This document shows, one piece after another, positions 5,531 to 9,831 of a DNA stretch of 9,831 bases; position 1 is the stretch's first letter, and each line of letters opens with the position of its first letter. The DNA is taken from NCBI GenBank assembly GCA_031374125.1, contig JANMFM010000201.1:1-9831 (forward strand), written 5' to 3'. Source of the stretch: JAEYZS01 sp031374125. GTDB taxonomy: Bacteria; Bdellovibrionota; Bdellovibrionia; Bdellovibrionales; JAEYZS01. Under the pieces are notes generated by a model that saw only the letters and a list, made by a program, of their open reading frames with translations, made no database searches and had not been told where the DNA came from. Position numbers and translations under genes: made by a program.

Positions 5531-6307
5531 ATGACCTACGATAAGAAACCACAAATTCTTTCTCTAGACGATATCAAGCAAATGAAAAAATCTTGTCAGC
5601 TCGCTGCAAGAACTCTTGATCACGTTGCTCCATATGTAAAGCCAGGGGTTAAGACTATTGAAATAGATAAAATTGTTGATGACTTCATGAGAAGAAACGG
5701 CGCAGTTCCCGCGACTATAGGCTATTACGGCTATAAGTGGGCAAGCTGCACCTCAATCAACGATGTGATTTGCCATGGGTTTCCAGATGAAACTGTATTG
5801 AATGATGGGGATATCGTGAATGTGGATGTTACAGCACTGCTTGGTGGCTTCTATGGAGACACTTCAAAGACTTTTTTTGTGGGTAACGTGAGTGATAAAG
5901 CAAAAAGGCTTACGGAAGCGGCTGAACAAGCCATGATTAAAGGCATTGAAGCTATTACTCCTAACGGATTCACAGGCGATATTGGCTTTGAAACCAACAA
6001 GTATGTCACAAGAGTTGGTTATGCTGCTGTTAAAGAGATTGGTGGGCATGGTATTGGAAGAAATTTCCATCTTGACCCGTTTGTACCTTCTTTTGGCAAA
6101 AAAGGCCGCGGTGAGATTCTAAAGCCCTTCACTTGCATAACAGTTGAGCCCATGATCAACGAAACTGATTCAGAACTTATAGAATTTGATATTCCTGGGT
6201 CCAGTATAAAGTACTACAAAACAGGAGATGGTGCGCTATCCGCACAATTCGAACACACAGTGTTGATCACCGACACAGGCTATGAGATATTGACCATGCC
6301 TTCCTAA
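5531..6307 (+). CDS. map: Methionine aminopeptidase type I
   Basis: A 258-residue cytosolic metalloenzyme that removes the initiator methionine from new proteins; the length is normal for type I bacterial MAP. The five metal ligands are all visible: D99 (VNVDVT), D110 (YGDTS), H173 (GGHGIG), E206 (VEPMI) and E241 (FEHTV). The substrate-pocket His (H82, ICHGFP) and H180 (NFHLDP) are also kept. There is no N-terminal zinc-finger or SH3-binding extension, so it is the short bacterial form. The ATG has no Shine-Dalgarno sequence. The -10-like TAAAAT ends 6 nt before it, so the message is probably leaderless. ahcY follows after 51 bp that include a large palindrome. Read-through into ahcY is possible, as no T tract follows the palindrome. 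Confidence 0.97.
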   Translation: MTYDKKPQILSLDDIKQMKKSCQLAARTLDHVAPYVKPGVKTIEIDKIVDDFMRRNGAVPATIGYYGYKWASCTSINDVICHGFPDETVLNDGDIVNVDVTALLGGFYGDTSKTFFVGNVSDKAKRLTEAAEQAMIKGIEAITPNGFTGDIGFETNKYVTRVGYAAVKEIGGHGIGRNFHLDPFVPSFGKKGRGEILKPFTCITVEPMINETDSELIEFDIPGSSIKYYKTGDGALSAQFEHTVLITDTGYEILTMPS

Positions 6308-6309
6308 TA

Positions 6310-6333
6310 CAGTGCTCGCTATAGCGAGCACTG
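6310..6333. promoter_or_regulatory. Perfect 24-bp palindrome between map and ahcY
   Basis: CAGTGCTCGC (6310-6319), TATA, GCGAGCACTG (6324-6333). It is an uninterrupted dyad that could fold as a 10-bp stem with a 4-nt loop. No T tract follows on either strand (GAAAACTAAAAACCC downstream), so it is not a standard Rho-independent terminator. It ends 14 nt before the ahcY Shine-Dalgarno sequence. An operator for an ahcY regulator, an mRNA-stabilising hairpin or a Rho-linked pause are possible. Confidence 0.6.
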
Positions 6334-6347
6334 GAAAACTAAAAACC

Positions 6348-6352
6348 CGGAG
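6348..6352 (+). promoter_or_regulatory. Ribosome binding site of ahcY
   Basis: CGGAG with 6 nt to the ATG at 6359. It supports this start over the in-frame ATG 12 codons later (residue 13). Confidence 0.75.
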
Positions 6353-6358
6353 ATTGAA

Positions 6359-7732
6359 ATGTTAGATACTGCAAAAACTCTTAAAGGACTGCCTATGACC
6401 AAAAATAAAAAACATGACTACAAAGTTTGTAAAGAAGCGATGAATGACCCAAAGAAGTTCAAAGAACTTGCAGAGTGGGGAAGAAAAGAAATCGAAATCG
6501 CAGAAACAGAAATGCCAGGATTAATGGCTCTCGTTGCAGAGTTCGGTAAAAAGAAACCTTTAAAAGGCGCAAAGATCGCTGGTTGTCTACACATGACAAT
6601 TCAAACTGCGGTATTGATCGAAACATTAATTAAGCTAGGTGCAGAGATCCGTTGGTCTTCTTGCAATATATTCTCAACGCAAGATCACGCAGCTTGCGCA
6701 ATCGCTGCTGCAGGAATTCCAGTTTTTGCTTGGAAAGGTGAGACGGAAGAAGAATTCAACTGGTGTATCGAACAAACTATCACAGGTTGGGGCCCAGAGG
6801 GTTACAACATGATTTTAGATGATGGTGGCGATTTAACAAATATGATGCACGAACCACGCTTTGCAAAACTCATCAAAAAGATTATTGGTCTTTCTGAAGA
6901 AACAACAACAGGTGTTCACAACCTTGAAAAACTTCATGCTGCGGGGAAATTGAAAGTTCCTGCCATCAATATCAATGACTCTGTTACAAAATCAAAATTT
7001 GATAACCTCTATGGCTGCAGAGAATCTCTTGCTGACGGTATCAAAAGAGCAACAGATGTAATGCTTGCGGGTAAAGTGGTTGTTGTTGCCGGATACGGAG
7101 ACGTTGGGAAAGGTTCTGCTTACTCAGTAAAAGGTTTTGGAGCGAGAGTTCTCATCACTGAAATTGATCCCATCTGTGCGCTTCAGGCGTCTATGGACGG
7201 ATTCCAGGTTGTAACAATGGAAGAAGCTTGTAAAGAAGCGGACATATTTGTGACGGCAACAGGTTGCTGCGATATCATCACGGAAAAACACTTCAAAGCA
7301 ATGAAGCCCGGAGCTATCGTTTGTAACATCGGTCACTTCGATATCGAAATCGATATGGCGTGGCTTAACAAAAATTCTAAGAAAGACACAATCAAACCAC
7401 AAGTTGATAAGCACATCTTAAAAGATGGCAAATATGTAATCATCTTGGCTGAAGGCCGACTTGTAAACCTAGGTTGTGGTACAGGACATCCATCATTTGT
7501 TATGAGTAACTCATTCACAAACCAAGTGATGGCGCAGATGGAACTTTACAATAACACAGCTAAGTACAAAGAAGTTAAAGTTTACAGACTTCCAAAGGAA
7601 CTCGATGAGAAAGTTGCTAAGCTTCACTTGGGTAAGCTTGGTGTTCAATTGACAGAACTTTCTGATAAACAATCGAAGTACCTTGGAATGAATAAGAACG
7701 GTCCATACAAACCAGAGCATTATAGATATTAA
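6359..7732 (+). CDS. ahcY: Adenosylhomocysteinase (S-adenosylhomocysteine hydrolase)
   Basis: A 457-residue NAD-dependent enzyme that splits S-adenosylhomocysteine into adenosine and homocysteine, relieving product inhibition of methyltransferases and feeding methionine recycling. Substrate-site residues are H78 (CLHMT), D155 (LDDGGD), E181 (SEETTTG), and K211 and D215 (NDSVTKSKFDN), followed by C220. The Rossmann NAD site is GYGDVG (245-250) with the acidic E268 in ITEIDP. The C-terminus GPYKPEHYRY is the family signature that reaches into the partner subunit's NAD site. The N-terminus is about 23 residues longer than in human AHCY. The insertion between the substrate and NAD regions that many bacterial forms carry is not seen. 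The start is chosen for its Shine-Dalgarno sequence. A strong terminator follows. Confidence 0.98.
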   Translation: MLDTAKTLKGLPMTKNKKHDYKVCKEAMNDPKKFKELAEWGRKEIEIAETEMPGLMALVAEFGKKKPLKGAKIAGCLHMTIQTAVLIETLIKLGAEIRWSSCNIFSTQDHAACAIAAAGIPVFAWKGETEEEFNWCIEQTITGWGPEGYNMILDDGGDLTNMMHEPRFAKLIKKIIGLSEETTTGVHNLEKLHAAGKLKVPAININDSVTKSKFDNLYGCRESLADGIKRATDVMLAGKVVVVAGYGDVGKGSAYSVKGFGARVLITEIDPICALQASMDGFQVVTMEEACKEADIFVTATGCCDIITEKHFKAMKPGAIVCNIGHFDIEIDMAWLNKNSKKDTIKPQVDKHILKDGKYVIILAEGRLVNLGCGTGHPSFVMSNSFTNQVMAQMELYNNTAKYKEVKVYRLPKELDEKVAKLHLGKLGVQLTELSDKQSKYLGMNKNGPYKPEHYRY

Positions 7733-7757
7733 TTAGAATTTACATTCTGATTTAACG

Positions 7758-7787
7758 AAAACCCAAAGTGAAAGCTTTGGGTTTTTT
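7758..7787. terminator. Bidirectional terminator between ahcY and the SleB-like gene
   Basis: Stem CCCAAAG (7762-7768) with CTTTGGG (7775-7781), loop TGAAAG, flanked by AAAA before and six T after. It serves ahcY on + and, read the other way, the minus-strand hydrolase gene, whose stop codon (7786-7788) overlaps its edge. Confidence 0.88.
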
Positions 7788-8472
7788 ATTCTTTCACATT
7801 ATGAAATGTTGCGCAGGTGCCGATGGATTTAATTTTATCTCCAGGTTTTTCCCAGCTAGCAGGTATGCCTTTGTAATGTTGACAACCGATTGTTCCATCT
7901 GGAAATTTCTTACCTTTGGGCGCTGATTTATCAAAATGCCTTGAAAAAAAATAATGGCGAACCGTTGGGATAGGGTTTTTTGCAGTCTTTGTTTTTGTCC
8001 AGGCTTGAGAGGCTTTTAACCATGCAGCTTCGAAATCCTTATCTTTTGTAGGACAAAAGAATTCAGTTCTTTTTGAAACATCACAAGGACCAGTGCTGGA
8101 ACTGAATTGTTGGGGTTTTAAAGCAACCGAACGGTCATCATTACTTCCTCCATAAATTTTTTTTCTAGCGAGCCTGTTTTTTAAAGTCCAAGCAATGCTT
8201 TCAAAAATTTCTGGATCATTGATATTGCAACCAGAAGCTAAGCTTTCCGCAAAAATGAGTCTCGTAAAGAGTTCATCAGTATCAACTCTATTTTGAGAAT
8301 CGTTAAGAGTGGCTGCAATTTTTTCGGCTCCGCCAACTTCAGAGATGCATTTGGGTAGAGCTTCGTCGCATATCTCTTCAATGCCGGCGATTTTTTGTGG
8401 AGTGGTCGAACATGCGGGAGCTGCGTGGGAAAAATAAGACAAGGTCAATAAGATCGAAATTAATGTTGTCAT
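7786..8472 (-). CDS. Exported SleB-like cell-wall hydrolase (putative)
   Basis: A 228-residue protein with a signal peptide (MTTLISILLTLSYFSHAAPA) ending at C21. The APAC junction is a poor lipobox, so signal peptidase I cleavage near SHA-AP is as likely as lipidation. The middle matches, distantly, the SleB / cell-wall hydrolase pattern: LIFAES (72-77, candidate catalytic E76), SIAWTLKNRL (92-101), LKPQQFSS (118-125), a helix AAWLKASQAW (149-158) and HYFFSRHFD (173-181) where family members have a Tyr/Phe-rich strand. Such enzymes cleave peptidoglycan glycan strands. Eight cysteines, including C21, point to disulfides in the periplasm. It begins 4 nt after the orn stop, with a poor Shine-Dalgarno sequence, so translation is probably coupled. 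The family call is from remembered motif spacing and is moderate. Confidence 0.6.
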   Translation of the reverse strand: MTTLISILLTLSYFSHAAPACSTTPQKIAGIEEICDEALPKCISEVGGAEKIAATLNDSQNRVDTDELFTRLIFAESLASGCNINDPEIFESIAWTLKNRLARKKIYGGSNDDRSVALKPQQFSSSTGPCDVSKRTEFFCPTKDKDFEAAWLKASQAWTKTKTAKNPIPTVRHYFFSRHFDKSAPKGKKFPDGTIGCQHYKGIPASWEKPGDKIKSIGTCATFHNVKE

Positions 8473-8476
8473 GATT

Positions 8477-9004
8477 CTATTTTGAATCAGTTTTGATGAA
8501 TTTCATATAGTGTTTTAATTCATCAATACTTTCACGAATATCGTCGAGGGCGCGGTGACTGTTCTTCTTGTCGTGTTTGATTTTAAGCATGTCTTTGAAA
8601 ACGAGTTTCCATGAAGTTACGTCCAAAAGTCTGTAATGGAGAAGCTTTGCAAATTCCTTAAAGTGATGGGTTAAGAAAAGCTTGTCATGTCCTATGGAGT
8701 TTCCGGCTATTACGACTTTCTCTGTGCCGAAATGCTTTTTAGCAAGCTCTACGAGTTCTTTTTCCACGATTCCTGGATCTTTTCCATTAGGTATTTGCTC
8801 TAAAAGACCTGATTCTTTGTGAGTTTTTGAATTCCACTCGTCCATTTTGTCGAGGTAGGTCTTGGGTTGCCTAACAACGGCGTGGTAAGTCTCGAGTTCA
8901 TTGAATTTGTAATCTGTTACGATAACAGCGGCTTCGATAATGACTTCTTTTTCTACATCAAGGCCAGTCATCTCAAGATCAATCCAGAATAATTTCGAAC
9001 TCAT
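8477..9004 (-). CDS. orn: Oligoribonuclease (DEDDh 3'-5' exoribonuclease)
   Basis: A 175-residue enzyme that degrades 2-5 nt RNA fragments, and pGpG from c-di-GMP turnover, to mononucleotides. All DEDDh catalytic residues are visible: D9 and E11 (IDLEMTGLD), D107 (GNSIGHDKLF), H150 and D155 (SHRALDDIRES). Length fits the family (about 180). The frame stays open upstream to a TTG at 9034. However, ATG 9004 gives the conserved N-terminus (MSSKLFWIDLEMTGLD) and has GGCGAGGG 5 nt before it, so I chose it. The SleB-like hydrolase follows after 4 nt in the same transcript; the alpha/beta hydrolase lies 69 bp upstream on the same strand. Confidence 0.96.
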   Translation of the reverse strand: MSSKLFWIDLEMTGLDVEKEVIIEAAVIVTDYKFNELETYHAVVRQPKTYLDKMDEWNSKTHKESGLLEQIPNGKDPGIVEKELVELAKKHFGTEKVVIAGNSIGHDKLFLTHHFKEFAKLLHYRLLDVTSWKLVFKDMLKIKHDKKNSHRALDDIRESIDELKHYMKFIKTDSK

Positions 9005-9009
9005 AAAAA

Positions 9010-9017
9010 CCCTCGCC
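9010..9017 (-). promoter_or_regulatory. Ribosome binding site that fixes the orn start
   Basis: GGCGAGGG on the minus strand, 5 nt from ATG 9004. It lies inside the possible TTG-initiated extension and so argues against it. Confidence 0.8.
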
Positions 9018-9039
9018 TGTAGATTAGCCAACAACTCTT

Positions 9040-9069
9040 ATTATGAGTTAAAGAGGGTACTGCGGACAA
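9040..9069 (-). promoter_or_regulatory. Putative promoter for orn and the SleB-like gene
   Basis: On the minus strand TTGTCC (9069-9064) and CATAAT (9045-9040) are 18 bp apart, placing transcription start near 9033 with a leader of about 28 nt. The -10 overlaps an inverted repeat AACTC/GAGTT (9033-9037 and 9045-9049). The gene pair could also be read from the upstream hydrolase. Confidence 0.4.
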
Positions 9070-9073
9070 GCTT

Positions 9074-9831
9074 CTATTTTAGGAATTGGATAATTCTTTG
9101 ACCCATTTGATCAAACTGTGGGTTCTTTTTTTTGGCAAGAGAGTCGTTTCTAAAAACCAAATCAGTGTGAGAGGTTTTTAGATTTTTAATATAAAATAAT
9201 TTTTTGTCATTTGAGGACATATCTCTGAGCGTTTCTATTGCCGCTTGCGTATTTATAGTTTGGTCACCATCTGTAACCACCATAAAGACAGGTGTAGATA
9301 TGGACCTTGCATTTTTTCTCACAATCGCACTAAGGTCCGTCAGCTCACACACAGAATGGAAAGGCATTTGGTTGTAGCGAATAGGAGATTTTTCGGGACT
9401 ATTTGCGGCCCAAGTTTTTAAGCGGTAAGCTCCAGAAGCACACATTGCTATACCTAAGTTTTTTTTGATTTTAAAAGCAGGAGCCATAAGGATCAAATTG
9501 GAAATCTTGCTTTTCCAATATGGATCCTGAGCCAGAGAGGATATCAAAACTCCGCCCATCGAAAAACCAGAAAGTGCAACTTTTTTAACGCGAGAATTTT
9601 TCAGTGCAAAGAGCATTGCTTGTTCAATATCCATCAACCATTGCTGCGAGGTGATTTCGAAAAGTTCTTCTACTTTGGTTCCATGGCCAGAGAGAAGGAC
9701 AGAATAAACGTTATAGCCATTCTGATTTAAAAGCAGGGAAAGGTCTTTTGTGAAGTAAGGGGAGTCTGTCGCGGTCGTGAGGTGTTTCCAATATTGGCCG
9801 TTCAAACCGGTGCCGTTGGCGAGGATGACAT
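9074..9831 (-). CDS. Alpha/beta hydrolase (esterase/lipase-like), 5' end cut by window
   Basis: The frame is open to the right edge, so the true start is outside. Numbering from TTG 9805, the nucleophile is S82 in the elbow GFSMGG (80-85), the acid is D179 or D181 (VTDGDQT), and the His is H213 (TSHTD). SVLLSGHGT (35-43) and DSPYFTKDL (14-22) resemble the N-terminal segment of carboxylesterase and monoacylglycerol-lipase-like hydrolases. The substrate is unknown. In that family a His-Gly motif of the oxyanion hole normally comes just before the DSPY segment. Here the upstream codons read VILANGTGLNG and then WKHLTTAT, with no HG pair, so this end is unusual or frame-damaged. No signal peptide is visible in the part present. 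It precedes orn by 69 bp on the same strand. Confidence 0.8.
   Translation of the reverse strand, partial: VILANGTGLNGQYWKHLTTATDSPYFTKDLSLLLNQNGYNVYSVLLSGHGTKVEELFEITSQQWLMDIEQAMLFALKNSRVKKVALSGFSMGGVLISSLAQDPYWKSKISNLILMAPAFKIKKNLGIAMCASGAYRLKTWAANSPEKSPIRYNQMPFHSVCELTDLSAIVRKNARSISTPVFMVVTDGDQTINTQAAIETLRDMSSNDKKLFYIKNLKTSHTDLVFRNDSLAKKKNPQFDQMGQRIIQFLK

Noticed and set aside
6308..6358. SAH riboswitch upstream of ahcY
   Set aside because: The gap is only 51 bp, mostly a simple palindrome. I see neither the conserved SAH-riboswitch core nor room for it.
7124..7720. Minus-strand open frames opposite ahcY
   Set aside because: They lie wholly inside a strongly conserved gene, have no ribosome binding sites, and encode no recognisable motifs.
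8477..9034. Longer orn beginning at TTG 9034
   Set aside because: The extra ten residues precede the conserved N-terminus, and the ribosome binding site for ATG 9004 lies inside them.

Overview
The window (about 40% G+C by eye) is compact bacterial chromosome with housekeeping genes and no mobile elements, tRNAs, rRNAs or CRISPR arrays that I can see. The gene set (Rep-type helicase, BolA, Orn, AhcY, a cysteine-rich ferrochelatase, a SWIB protein with a histone-H1-like tail, a secreted trypsin-like protease) fits a Gram-negative bacterium of the proteobacterial or old deltaproteobacterial kind. An AT-rich Bdellovibrio-like lineage is my best guess, but this is inference from gene content only.

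Layout. Positions 1-1290 (+) hold the C-terminal two thirds of a Rep-like DNA helicase, cut by the window edge and followed by a weak terminator. A 286-bp gap contains only a doubtful membrane micro-ORF and the bolA promoter region. bolA (1577-1897, +) is followed 33 bp later by a secreted serine protease gene (1931-2832, +). Its signal peptide and protease domain are in different frames, joined at a run of six A. Ferrochelatase hemH (2929-3936, -) converges on the protease and sits 11 bp behind an 84-residue protein of unknown function (3948-4202, -). A 95-bp divergent region with a 9-bp inverted repeat separates this pair from a solo J-domain protein (4298-4834, +). The following 226-bp gap carries two degenerate copies of a small hairpin element, an A9/T8 tract and a good sigma-70-like promoter for the SWIB/H1-like gene (5061-5402, +), which ends in a textbook terminator.

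map (5531-6307, +) and ahcY (6359-7732, +) follow, separated by a perfect 24-bp palindrome without a T tract. A bidirectional terminator at 7758-7787 closes ahcY and the opposing orn / SleB-like hydrolase pair (9004 down to 7786, -). A partial alpha/beta hydrolase (9074-9831, -) runs off the right edge upstream of orn.

How the genes work together. Most are independent single genes or pairs. orn and the exported hydrolase are probably co-transcribed (4-nt gap), as are hemH and the 84-residue protein. map removes initiator methionine and ahcY recycles S-adenosylhomocysteine, so they are linked only loosely through methionine chemistry. The points most worth a second look are the frameshifted protease, the GAGG-A-rich-CCTC elements flanking the J-domain gene, the palindrome before ahcY, the cysteine cluster in HemH, and the apparently leaderless starts of bolA and map. 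I did not find a convincing new multigene system.
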